Shown: positions 22,239-32,354 of the stretch, one piece after another | Numbering within the stretch: position 1 is the first letter of the stretch | Layout: each line of letters starts with the position of its first letter | NCBI GenBank assembly: GCA_036362985.1 | Contig: JAYGXS010000003.1 | Location: 77,024,680 to 77,088,679 of the forward strand | Origin: Ligula intestinalis | Lineage: Eukaryota; Platyhelminthes; Cestoda; Diphyllobothriidea; Diphyllobothriidae | DNA: 64,000 bases | Direction of reading: 5' to 3' | Position numbers and translations under genes: made by a program | The notes under the pieces: generated by a model | What the model saw: the letters and a program-made list of their open reading frames with translations, nothing else | Database searches by the model: none | Told to the model about the DNA's origin: nothing

Positions 22239-23131
22239 TATGGGGTGTCCAGCTGGGGTTTGAACGTGAAGGTCGTGGCAGATCGCATCATCTTCCTCGC
22301 ATAGGTGGTGGCTGCGCCTAGCGTCCCTGGCTGGTATCCAACACTCACTTGTGGCTCCCCGGAGCTAGGCTTTGCCTGGCGGCCACCCCCCGGCTCCCCG
22401 CCTCGATCAGCGGGCTAAACCAAGTGAGGGTCTCCGGTGTGTGTGTCTCCACGCCCGGTATGTCCCCGGGTTGCAGCGGTAAGCATCCTATTAGACGTAG
22501 TTGGTGAAAGGACGCTACTTACTGTAAACGGTACCATTGTCTGTTTGAACTTTACTGTTCACTTTCCTCGCTTGATTACAGTCTTGCTACACTTCATACA
22601 TCTAGTTTATCGTATTTCTTTTCTGTTTGTCATTTGTTATATGTTACTTTGCCTCATATTTCTAGTGTTAACTCTACAACCATGCCTATACCATTCCATT
22701 ACCGTGCTTTTAAAGTGACCTTATTCCACCGTAACGATTCCTAATCAAATAGTAGTCCTACCGCCATGACTAGCACTCTTAGTCCTCACAGAGTTTGCCT
22801 CCGCAGTAGCATCAATAGCACCTTACACGTAGCAGCAATTCTACCCTCAGTCAGATGCCGTAGCACTAGAACGCCTATCAATTATACGTAAGACACAGTC
22901 CCTTTCACCGCTAATGCTTCTAGGATAATTACTGCTGCTCCCACCCCCTACTTCCCAAATTCACCCTACCCCCTAAAAGTCCTCAGCAAAGCTGAAGGCA
23001 GGCTCACAGCCAAGTGGTCGTTCGGCACCAAAACACTCGCGGCCCATGGTGCAGTTCGGCAGCAGTTGTGGGTGACCAGCGGTCCCTTTGTGGAGTAGCG
23101 CTGCTGCCCCTCGCGAGAGGGTTGATGGTCC

Positions 23132-23139
23132 TATAAAAG
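23132..23139 (+). promoter_or_regulatory. TATA-like box upstream of the family 1 ORF
   Basis: TATAAAAG lies 37 bp before the ATG at 23176. The spacing is short for a start site plus leader, so this may be coincidence. Many non-LTR elements use internal TATA-less promoters. Confidence 0.3.
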
Positions 23140-23175
23140 AGGGTTCCAAACACGCTGGGTTGCGACATCTGCCAG

Positions 23176-26100
23176 TTGACCGTGGCTGACAGAATGCAAA
23201 CACGCGGTCGAAACACTACAAACGCAAATCAAAACTTTTCTCTTCCCCACCCTCCCTCTAACCCGTTTCCTTCCCGCAGGTCAGCTCCCAGAGCTCACAG
23301 GACGACAGCTCAGGGAGCTCAGGTAAGTCCTATCTCCTTCGGCGCTTGGAATGTTCGTTCCCTTTTAGATAACCCGAGGAGCATCCGACCGGAACGGAGA
23401 ACAGCGCTCATCGCCCGGGAACTGGCGCGCTACAAGGTGGAGATCGCCGCACTCAGTGAAACCCAATTCTCCGGTGAAGGTTCCATCGAAGAGGTGGGTC
23501 CCGGTTACATCTTCTTCTTTGTGGGCCGTCCGACGGCAGAGCGACGTGAGGCCGGCGTCGCCTTTGCCATCCGGAAGGACATCGTGGGACGACTACCCTG
23601 TAGGCCGCAGGGTATCAACGAACGCCTGATGAGTCTCCGCCTGCCTCTCTGGGGTGGCAAATTCGCCACCCTCGTTAGTGTCTACGCTCCTCCGATGACC
23701 AGCTCTGAGGAGACAAAGAACAAGTTCTACGAGGATCTGCACGCCCTCCTGGCCTCTGTGCCGAAGGCGGACAAGTTGATAGTCCTTGGTGACTTCAATG
23801 CCCGCGTCGGCACAGACCACGCCGCCTGGAGAGGAGTGCTCGGACCGCACGGCCTCCGAGGTCTCAACGACAATGGCCAACTCCTCCTTCGCACCTGCGC
23901 GGTGCACCGTCTCATACTGACCAACACCTACTTCAGTCAACCGCTGCAACACAAGGTGACTTGGATGCACCCCAGGTCTCGTCAATGGCATCTTCTGGAC
24001 TATGTCCTTGTGCGGCGGCGCGACAAGCAGGACGTGTTGGTGACAAAGGCAATGCCGGGTGCCGATGGTGATACTGATCATTGTATCATCATCTCCAAGA
24101 TGCGGATCCGTCTTCAACCACGCAGGAGACCTCAAGGTAAGCGACTCCCAGGTAAGTTGAATACTGATCTGTTAAACTTGCCTGCCAACCGCTTCCGTTT
24201 CAGCAACGAGCTGACTCACCAGCTCGATAACCTCCCAATCGCAAAAGAGAAAGCCTCCGTGGAGACTCGATGGTGTCAACTACGGGACGCTGTTCAATCC
24301 ACTGCCAAACGCATCCTTGGGCCCGCGCCCCGCCCACACCAAGACTGGTTCGACGAAAACGATGCAGCCATCAGTACTCTCATCTCTGAGAAGAATCGCC
24401 TCCGCAACGAATATGTCGCTCACCTTACCGACGCCACGAAAGCAGCCTACTACCAAAGTCGCCGTCTTGTACAGCAGCGGCTGCGGGAAATGCAGGACGC
24501 TTGGATGGCTCGTAAGGGTGAGGAAATCCAAGGCTATGCGGATCGCAATGATTGGAAGAACTTCTTCGCTGCACTCAAAGCAGTCTACGGCCCCGTAGTG
24601 AGGGGCACAGCCCCACTTCTCAGCGCGGACGGTACCACCCTCATCACAGAGAAGACGCAACTTCTGAGCCACTGGGCCGAGCACTTCCAAAGTGTACTCA
24701 ACCGGCCCTCTACCACCTCTGAGGCTGCCATTGAACGGTTGCCGCAAGTCGAAATGAATGCTGATCTCCACCTCCCACCCACCCCTGAGGAGACCATGAA
24801 GGCTGTGCAGCAGCTGTCCAGTGGGAAGGCACCCGGGTCCGACGGGATCCCGGCGGAGATTTACAAATATGGTGGCCACCAACTCATAACTCACCTCACC
24901 ACCCTGTTCCAAGAGATGTGACGACAGGGCCAAGTTCCCCAGGATTTCAAGGACACCACCATCGTCCACCTCTACAAGCGTAAGGGGAATCGCCAGGTCT
25001 GTGACAACCACCGCGGCATCTCACTGCTGAATATTGCCGGAAAAATCTTCGCACGCATTCTCCTCAATCGTCTGAATAGCCACCTGGAACAAGGGCTTCT
25101 GCCTGAAAGTCAGTGTGGTTTTCGACGTCACCGCGGCACCAATGACATGATATTTGCCGCGCGTCAGCTACAGGAGAAATGTCAAGAGATGCGGACCCAC
25201 CTCTACACTACGTTCGTAGATCTGACAAAAGCCTTCGACACCGTGAACCGGCCCGGACTTTGGAAGGTTATGCAGAAGTTTGGCTGTCCGGAACACTTCA
25301 CCCACATGGTTCGACAACTTCATGATGGGATGATGGCGCGCGTCACGGACTACGGAACGCTGTCTGAAGCCTTCGCAGTGACCAATGGAGTGAAACAGGG
25401 CTGTGTCCTCGCACCCACCCTCTTCAGTCTCATGTTCTCTGCCATGCTGATGGACGCCTACCGTGACGAGCGTCCCGAAATCCCCCTCAACTACAGAACG
25501 GACGGAAACCTCCTCAACATTCGTCGGATGCAGGCCCCCACGCGCGTCTCCACAACTACAGTTCATGATCTGCTGTTTGCGGACGACTGCGCTCTCAACA
25601 CCACCACCGAAGCAGACATGAAAAGGAGCATGGACCTCTTTGCAGCAGGTTGCGCCAACTTTGGCCTCACCATCAGCACGGACAAGACGGTGGTTTTGCA
25701 TCAACCGCCACCAGGTGCTAACCTCAACCCCGCACGCATCAACGTCAATGGAGCCGTACTGCAGATCGTGGACAATTTCACCTACCTCGGCAGTACGCTT
25801 TCCCGCAACACTAAAATAGACGCCGAGGTTGCCCGCAGAATCTCAAAAGCCAGTCAAGCCTTCCGTATGTAATCGTTATGGTCGTCAACTGTCAACGAAA
25901 TTGAAGATGTACAAGGCTGTTGTGCTGTCAACACTCTTGTACGGAGCGGAGACTTGGACTGTCTATGCTAGCCAAGCGCGGAAAAATGAACCATTTTCAC
26001 ATCAGCTGCCTACACCACAAATTGAAGGTGAAGTGGTAGAAGAGGATTCCGGACATGGAAATCCTGGAGAGAACGGGAGTTCTCGCCAAGGCAAAACGGA

Positions 26101-26699
26101 CGGCACGCAAGTCTCACAATCCACGGACGCACGCTGCCACCACCCAAGCCCTTCCGACGTGTCCGCGTTGCCAACGCACCTTCCGTGCACGCATTGGCCT
26201 GGTCGGTCACCTCCGGAAGCCGTGCAACCCTCCTCCGACAGCATCCACGTCGACTGCACCAAACACTCCACCAGACCCTACTCCACCCTCCACCTCGACG
26301 GCAATCACCGACGCGAGAGATGCCTCGTTGCCCTCGTCCACCGACTCCAACTCACCCACAACTTCTTCCACTCCCTCCGACACATTACCGCCCGCAACAA
26401 CTTCCACACCTGAACCCCCCACCAGCTCTGAGGGCCTGATATGCCCTCACTGCAATCGCTCACTCACCTCACGCATCGGTATAATCGGTCACTTGCGAAT
26501 CCATCGCACAGAGACTGGTGAACTTGTGCCTGGAGCACCAACACACAGACGAGACCGCCGACTTTACTGCCCACACTGCCCCCGATCATTCGCTCACCGC
26601 ATGGGCCACATGAGCATTCACGACAGCGGCACTGACCGTGATGTCGGCACACCCAGCACCTCACACATCCCCAACACCAACCTCAGCCACATTCAGTAG
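23176..26699 (+). pseudogene. Family 1 endonuclease-reverse transcriptase with C-terminal zinc fingers (broken)
   Basis: The frame starting at 23176 holds an APE endonuclease ([67 protein letters not shown]). A linker helix follows, then the reverse transcriptase: [22 protein letters not shown]; motif A TFVDLTKAFDTVN; motif B NGVKQGCVLAPTLFSL; motif [10 protein letters not shown], catalytic. The C-terminus (26100-26699) has one C2HC finger ([20 protein letters not shown]) and two C2H2 fingers (CPHCNRSLTSRIGIIGHLRI; CPHCPRSFAHRMGH). Damage: TGA at 24919-24921 in place of Trp, a 16-17 nt deletion at 25861, an added A near 25985, and a 281-nt deletion at 26084/26085. The first ATG is used; related copies start at or near [12 protein letters not shown]. 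Confidence 0.9.
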
Positions 26700-26945
26700 T
26701 CGCCTCGCATCACGATTGCGTCGTCAATTTTGTCGTAAACACAGGTGAGTGCCTCCGCCCTCAGGTAAGTGGAGGCCGTTCTTGCTGAATTTGTCGAACA
26801 CTGTCTTGCCTTTTCTGCCCCATAATAGCTCCTTTAGTCATATCACTCGCTCCAATACCGCAATCGTACTCACAATATCGGCACCTACAGTTCTGTCTTA
26901 AGCACAATCGTCAGCCTCAGTAGCTACTGAAGATTCTCTGCTGCA

Positions 26946-27227
26946 AGGTAAGTTGAGATTTTGCTCTCATTGTTCTTTTCTGTACTTCATCTCCTCCCCT
27001 CTCTCTTGGCCTGTCTGCGTTCCCCCCTCGCCTCCTCTCCCTATTTCCCTCCTTCAATTTATTTTTCTTTCGATCCCTTTTCCTATTTTTTTCCCCTTCG
27101 TTCTTTCCCCTCCTCCTCCTCCTCCTCTGTCTTCTTTTTTCTTCTACTTCATCTTCCTTCAACTCTCCTTCTTCTGCACGTCCACAATTGCAAAGTTCAC
27201 CAATTGTCTCTTGCTCTCCTTTCAGCC
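26946..27227 (+). other. Intron-like polypyrimidine segment in family 1 3' region
   Basis: It begins AAG|GTAAGT and runs through about 230 nt of almost pure pyrimidine on the plus strand, to CTCTCCTTTCAG|CCTCG. The same place in the copy at 32846-38415 has AAAG|GTAAGC ... CTTTCCTTTCAG (37268-37554). It looks like a functional spliceosomal intron or a trans-splice acceptor. It is not coding. Confidence 0.5.
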
Positions 27228-28131
27228 TCGCCTACGGACGCCGACCGGCAACGGAGCATGGGTAGTGCCTTTCAGTCGTTGACTGACTTGTTACCCCTCT
27301 CAGGAGGGTGTTGGCCCAGGCTTCATGCAGGGCTGCTCTCACCCTTCTGAGATCCAATGGTCTGTATGCACATGCAATGCCAGTCTTCAGCCAACCACGG
27401 TCCCTGCGGCCTTGAAGGCGCTGGCACTCTCACCTCTGATTCCCTGTTGGTGACTGCGCTCGCGCTCCCACTGGGTTTCAGGCCCCACTGCGGGTGCCCG
27501 AAAAGCTAGGCGGTCAGTATGCGGTGGGGGAGAGAGTGAGGTCGACCCTCGGCGCGATTCTTCCCTCACTATAATAAATCTAAATGCGTCTGAATCTATC
27601 ACGGTGCGCTAAAAGCCGTGGCTTGAAGAGTCTGCCAACTGACGGGAAAACTTAGGCCCCCACGTAGCTGCTCCTTCTGTACACGTGTGTCTATGTGTGC
27701 GTACGGGAGGAGAGGGAGGACTGAGAGTCAGGCTGCAATGGCTCCCTCTTAATGTGGCCTTTATGGCGCTCCCGCGCAGTCGGGAGCATACCTAGCGAGA
27801 TGGCTGATGCAAGTGTGCGCGTGCTGAGTGTTTATCGCGCCAGCCACCTACACCCTCCCTCATCCCCGGTCTTATTGACTTTGTCTTTACACCGGATACG
27901 GAGGTGGGAGTGACGTGCGAGTGGGCAGATTCTGCGCAAGTCTGCCTAAACTCCTGTTTTCTCTCGCGCCGGTTCTGTGCGTTGCTCCTGCTTGCTGTCG
28001 CTTGCGTACTGCTTGCCCAGCTTGCCTCTGTGTAGGCTGTGGCTTGCTTCAGCGTTTGCTGCGGCTTGTTGGAGCGCGTGGTGCCCATCGTCGAAATCGA
28101 TGGGGCAACTGTCGTGTATGTGTGTGTGTTT
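27228..28131 (+). repeat. Family 1 3' region, copy U3
   Basis: Complete copy of the 0.9 kb block, with small ORF (27258-27350), CACTATAATAAATCT, hairpin GCTCCCG/CGGGAGC and the end motif GAAATCGATGGGGCAACTGT followed by a GT tract. Confidence 0.8.
27258..27350 (+). CDS. Small conserved ORF in family 1 3' region (30 aa)
   Basis: MGSAFQSLTDLLPLSGGCWP and ten further residues (ending SPF). The same ORF occurs at 21373-21465 and 37587-37679 with only one to three changed residues and the same stop. It lies directly after the intron-like segment, 30 nt past the AG. I know of no family. It may be no more than a byproduct of overall sequence similarity among copies. Confidence 0.25.
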   Translation: MGSAFQSLTDLLPLSGGCWPRLHAGLLSPF

Positions 28132-28212
28132 GCAGCTTCGGACGCCGTAGCCAGCTACGCCCTCTCTGCTCTGCTTGTCTTGGTTATGACACTAGGCCCA
28201 GGTGGGGGAGGG

Positions 28213-28231
28213 TGAGAGAGAGAGAGAGAGT
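28213..28231. repeat. (GA)n microsatellite
   Basis: About nine GA units, 80 bp beyond the GT tail of the long family 1 copy. Confidence 0.85.
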
Positions 28232-28410
28232 GGTGGATGCGATGAAAGCCTTCTACCACTTAAAACTAATCCACAGGTAAGTCACGGCAAATGTCTCCAG
28301 CTTGTTAAAGTACGCGGTGGATGTAGTCGACATCGACGTTCGATCTGTCATGTATGTGGTTGCATAAAGCGTGAATCCAGTGAAAAACGTACCTCTCCTG
28401 TAACCACTAC

Positions 28411-28871
28411 TGTTTTAGCCCAGTTATTTTAACCCGACTAGCAGGCAGAAGAAGCAAAGAGAGTGGTTCTGATAGGCAATGGCTTTATTCAACCGTACAC
28501 AAAGACTGGGCGGCGCGCGTGACTGTCAGGTTCTCTGTCCTGCAGGTCCGTCGGAGTCGTCGTCCTTTAGCTTGCCAACGTCGGCATATTTATACGGCTC
28601 CGGTCTTTCCAGAATATTCCTAGCGTATGGCCTGCTTCCAGACATTCTGGAATAATGTTGACTACGCCCACTGCGCCTGCTATGTGGGTGGTCGTCTGGC
28701 TTTCTTGGCTCACAGCATATGCGTGGGCGTCTGGCATGCGGGCGTGACGTACTCCAGGCGGTCCTTTCCGCCGACTGTCGTGAGCGCACGGGGTCTTCAC
28801 GTGTAATAGGGGAGTACGCGGCCGGCCTGCGGCCTTAACTCAAATAGCGTGCACGTCTCGTCTCCACAACA
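28411..28871 (-). mobile_element. Solo LTR, 461 bp, with 5-bp target duplication
   Basis: On the minus strand it begins TGTTGTGGAGACGAG and ends GGGCTAAAACA, with TG...CA borders and TGTT/AACA inverted ends. It is flanked by ACTAC at 28406-28410 and again at 28872-28876 (plus strand). Inside, on the minus strand, there is a TATA box (TATAAATA, 28594-28587) and a polyadenylation signal AATAAA (28489-28484), so the U3-R-U5 order fits the minus strand. No internal coding region is next to it. It is therefore the product of LTR-LTR recombination of a Ty3- or Pao-type element. Confidence 0.85.
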
Positions 28872-28876
28872 ACTAC

Positions 28877-29249
28877 CCTTATCTACTACTGTCTCAGATG
28901 ATGAGTCCCAGTTTGAATTTGAAACTCACAGCGGATAAAATTCGCGTTCCAGTTAGCGCATCTTATGCTCAACCTTAAATGTTCCCGTAAAGAGACCTGG
29001 TGTTGAGTTAGTATTGCAACAAACATGCATTATGTGGTATAATTTGCATGTATTTGACGAAGCAAATCGAATCGTGGTAGGTCACACGCTTACGTGCTTC
29101 TCTATGCTAACCACAATTATAGATTGACTGCTTGGAAAATCCTGTTTGGACAGTCAGCTTGCCGTATCATAATTGGTGGATTTCACACGTCGCAGTAGGT
29201 TAGGTGCGTAACGTTACCCCAGTGTGGTTAGATCCACGGCGCTCGATGG
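28877..29249. other. Leader-like sequence of the tRNA-like repeat; no gene
   Basis: 29120-29230 resembles the leader at 6150-6290: AATCCTG(C/T)TTGG and ATTGGTGGATT are shared. Otherwise nothing was recognised. Confidence 0.45.
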
Positions 29250-29325
29250 GGCCACGTAGCTCAAGTAGTTATAGCGTTGACTGTACCGAAGTCTTCGTCG
29301 TGGGTTTGAGGTCGCTAATAACAAT
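29250..29325 (+). repeat. tRNA-like module (diverged)
   Basis: A-box-like TAGCTCAAGTAGTTATAG and B-box-like GGGTTTGAGGTC, preceded by the same leader type as the modules at 6009 and 6309. Confidence 0.5.
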
Positions 29326-30880
29326 TTAGTTGAATGATTAAAATCTGCCTCAATCCCCTACTAATTCGAGATTTCTTGAACATCGAAAAATGTCATGGGG
29401 AGATAAATTTATGTGACCATTTTTCTACAGAGTCCCATCCACAGGCAATGATGAAAATTAAAATTCCGGGAAGCTTTGGTCCATCCTATTCTTGAGCAGG
29501 AGGCAAAACCTTCAAAGCCAACTAAAGCTCCTAGTGCGGTTGGGGAAGTTTTGCCTTGCCGGGTAAAACAGAAGATGGTTGAGAGTTGCAATCAGCTGTT
29601 CGAGCCCTCATCAATTATGGAGATTAGCTGCCCTCGTTTCGCGTCACATTTAGGCAAAATCATATGAAGACGACCCAACTTCCTGGTATTTTTCATGATC
29701 CCTGGCATCGGACAAAACCATTCCGGAGGCAGACCGTTCCTATAAAAGTAACAGTTGCTCTTGTGTTTTATTCTGCTCAAGGCCTGAGTAGGCCACATTT
29801 AGATCCTGTAAAAAGTATCTGCGTGGTACCAAATAAACTTAGAAAGAGGTTAGCGGCCACACTCCGTACAAACGTTCGCATCAAGCGGTTGCTAGCAAGG
29901 GCACAAGCACCAGTTCCTATCTCCCGCGATACAGTCTGGCCCATCACCCTAAAGGCTGAGTCCCATAGGATCGCATTGTGATGACTGCCATGTTCCCACA
30001 TTTCGCACACCGGCTCCCTCACTAATGGTTGTGCACTCATCCGAAGGTCAACTTCCTTCAACCAATTTTGCACTGCCTCTGTACAGAATTTACTATTTTT
30101 GAGCATACTGAATCCATTTTGGTGCTGCATGTGATCAAAAAAATCGGATTTTTTAGTTTAATACCTTCCTTGAAAACCAATGGGAGCGGCGGTCGAGTGC
30201 GCTACCTGGTGTCATTGTTCAGTCACAATCTTGGGAATCCCGGTGTCGTCTAAGAGGAAGTGAGCACTATCTGAGCAGGTCCAGTAGCATGCGTAGTGCT
30301 CATATTTCGGCCAAGACCTTGGATAAAAGAGACTAGCAAAACGAAGGCGAGATGGAGTTAAGCAGTTAGAACAGTTATGTAAGAAGCTAGGCTGAGGGGG
30401 GAGGGAGTTCGTCTCCTTCAATGGAGGGGATATGCACCGAAACGACCTAATAGCGCGACGGGGTGCAAGCATTTCCCAAGCCTCGTTAACTCAAAGAGGG
30501 GTGTCCTAGCAGTGGGCATGAATCAAGGTTGTGTTGGAATGGCTTATTTTCCTCCCCAAGAAAGGCCGTATTATATGGATGTTCTTAGGCTGCATCATTT
30601 ATCCACTACTGCATCATTCAAAATTTAAATAAAACTTGGTAATGCCTACTGCCTAATCCTTCCTGATTTTTAACCAGTGAAACGCTTTTAATTAAAAGTA
30701 GCAAAAGTAGCATGTTTGATTGAGTGTTTAGCCTTGAATTTCGCTACTCGACCAATGACCTGGCGTTGTGTTAATCTATACAGCCTCTCTGCTACTTCTC
30801 ATTGCTCGTCCATACCATGTTTGGTGATTAAAAAAGTAATATAAGTTTGAAGCATGCTGTTCCCGGAGAGAACTTAAAAA
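29326..30880. other. No recognisable gene
   Basis: Open frames at 29476-29667 (plus), 29777-30130 (minus) and 30212-30472 (minus) have no motif I can name. They could be old transposon coding sequence. Confidence 0.35.
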
Positions 30881-30891
30881 TGGTTATAGCT

Positions 30892-30942
30892 GTAAGATTT
30901 ATTAGTACCATAAATTTCGAAAGAGCTCAACAGTTAAACCCC
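30892..30942 (-). ncRNA. Hammerhead-ribozyme-like core in the left PLE arm
   Basis: On the minus strand: CTGTTGA (core CUGANGA with one change), short stem II, then CGAAA, then a perfect stem III ATTTAT/ATAAAT around loop GGTACTA, then the UC cleavage-type dinucleotide. Stem I is only about 3 bp. Hammerhead motifs in the LTR-like ends of Penelope-like elements are established. This copy is probably decayed. Confidence 0.4.
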
Positions 30943-31106
30943 TCATTGCATTAAGGTCCACGAATGAGAAAAACACGAAATTAAAAATATAAAGAAAGGT
31001 CATAGGCCCTAGTCAGATAGAGAAAGAAGGTTAAAACGAAATTGGAGGAAGAAAACAGGAAACTGAGTTGTGGGGAATATTGGGCTAGGGGCCAGTATTT
31101 ATATCC

Positions 31107-31560
31107 TTGCCCCTCAAGGGGGAAAACGTCCTGAACACAATCAAGAGGCGCTTGCTCAAGACCATAGAAAGAACCTATTACGCCGCAGAACTCATAATTT
31201 GCTCTCCAACAAAGCCCCTGCCGACTCCTTGTGTCAAGAATGCCTTTCCTTTGCACGCCACCTCTAATTGCGTTTACGAATTCATTTGCACTTGTGGATG
31301 CAAGTACATAGGGCGTACGCAAAGACAATTGGCAACCAGAGCCAAGGAACATCTACCTAGCTGGTTATTTGAGCAAGAAAACCGTTCTCCTCGTTCCTCT
31401 ATCACTGAACACCTACTGGACACGAGTCATTCGGTAGATCCTATAACTTCTTTCCGAGTTCTTTTTTGAGCACGAACATCTCGAATCTTGTCTTACCTGG
31501 AAGCTGCTTATATTAGACGCTTTTAACCGGACCTCTGCAAACAGTTGGAGCACGTGGTAA
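31107..31560 (+). pseudogene. PLE GIY-YIG endonuclease domain (3' end, broken)
   Basis: Reads NCVYEFICTCGCKYIGRTQR, then LATRAKEHLPSWL, SSITEHLLDTSHSVDPITSF, a stop at 31467-31469, and then LSYLEAAYIRR and KQLEHVVNLA. V-Y and Y-I-G are the two halves of the GIY-YIG signature, and CTCGC is the PLE-typical Cys insert. The domain nicks the target for priming in Penelope-like elements. Two stops after the first half show loss of function. Upstream reverse transcriptase blocks are not found. Confidence 0.75.
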
Positions 31561-31740
31561 ACCTTGCCTAACCTTGGTAACCACAGGCCCCAGATTCGCA
31601 TATTCCCCAGCCCAATATTCCCCGTAACTCAATTCCCTGCTTTCTTCCTCCAATTTTGTTTTAACCTTCTTTCTCTATCTGACCTTTCTGTGTATTTTCA
31701 ATTTTGTGTTTTTCTCATTCGTGGACATTAATGCAATGAG

Positions 31741-31793
31741 GGTTTGTTACTGGGGAGCACTTCCGAAATTTATGGTACCAATAAATCTTACAG
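31741..31793 (+). ncRNA. Hammerhead-like remnant in the right PLE arm
   Basis: Same motif as in the left arm, on the opposite strand: GAAATTTAT, loop GGTACCA and ATAAATC are retained, but the CUGANGA core is changed to CTGGGGA. Confidence 0.3.
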
Positions 31794-31799
31794 CTATAA

Positions 31800-32119
31800 T
31801 CTAAGTTTGACATTCACCAAGTCAATGTCATCTTCGAATTCAATTTGCTCTGAACTGCGTGCCAAAATCCCCTTCTTCCAAGAACTGGACTACATGCCCG
31901 AATCCCCATCCTCCAAGAATTATGTTGCGGGTAACCCCTTTGTTCCAGTTGACTGCACACTGGCGTTCAATCTAGTTCCCCGGCCAGGTTCCACCTAAGT
32001 GCTACTTGAATACTGGCCCCACCACCGTTCGGCTCTCTTGCCTTTTAATCAACTGTTTCGAGAGCCACTTGAATACTGAAGCATCTTTGCCCAGGTACAA
32101 ATTGGAAGATAGCATGTAC
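31800..32119. other. No recognisable gene
   Basis: Spacer between two PLE remnants; no motif. Confidence 0.4.
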
Positions 32120-32121
32120 AA

Positions 32122-32170
32122 CAGAATTAAATGGCACCATAAATTTCGCCAGCGCTCATCAGCTGCGTCC
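32122..32170 (-). ncRNA. Hammerhead-like core, third PLE arm copy
   Basis: On the minus strand: exact CTGATGA, then GCGCTGGC (a 2-bp stem II with tetraloop), then GAAA, then TTTATGG. The core is the best of the three arm copies, but the 3' half of stem III (ATTTAATTC) is mismatched. Confidence 0.35.
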
Positions 32171-32354
32171 TTTGGCTGCGTAAATTGAGTAACGAATGAA
32201 AAAATACAAAAATTGAATATATACAGAAGATGTTATTTAATGGTTTTTACCGACAAGCGGAGAGCACACTCACGGAGGCCTTTTCTGTCTCGTTGGACGT
32301 CATCAGGTGGTGGTAGCTCAAATCCAGCGTAGCAGCGGAAATTGCTGCCACAGT

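Larger units (their letters stand above)
22239..28131 (+). mobile_element. RTE-like family 1, longest copy (5' region, ORF, 3' region)
   Basis: This near full-length copy has a 5' region of about 0.9 kb, a coding region (23176-26699), a 3' segment with intron-like structure, and the shared 0.9 kb 3' block ending in a GT tract at 28113-28130. It starts immediately after the (TG)n(G)n tail of the previous copy. The endonuclease resembles the RTE clade, but clade placement is by recollection and not by a tree. Confidence 0.75.
30884..31799 (+). mobile_element. Penelope-like element 3' part between inverted arms
   Basis: A GIY-YIG coding remnant (31107-31560) is flanked by a left arm at 30884-31086 and a right arm at 31609-31799 that are reverse complements, with scattered mismatches. 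Shared blocks include AATATTGGGCT/AGCCCAATATT, GAAAGAAGGTTAAAAC, CGAATGAGAAAAACAC and TATAGCTGTAAGATTTATT. Penelope-like elements are known for LTR-like ends that can be inverted as well as direct. The reverse transcriptase is missing. Confidence 0.7.

Noticed and set aside
24280..25011. 243-codon open frame on the minus strand
   Set aside because: It lies entirely opposite the family 1 reverse transcriptase frame and appears again opposite the second copy (33528-34187). It is a composition shadow, with no domain.
25168..25704. 178-codon minus-strand open frame, repeated at 34611-34937
   Set aside because: Antisense shadow of the reverse transcriptase palm; same reason.
26953..27350. Ser/Phe/Pro-rich frames of 110-130 codons
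   Set aside because: Low-complexity translation of the polypyrimidine segment; only the last 30 codons are shared with other copies.
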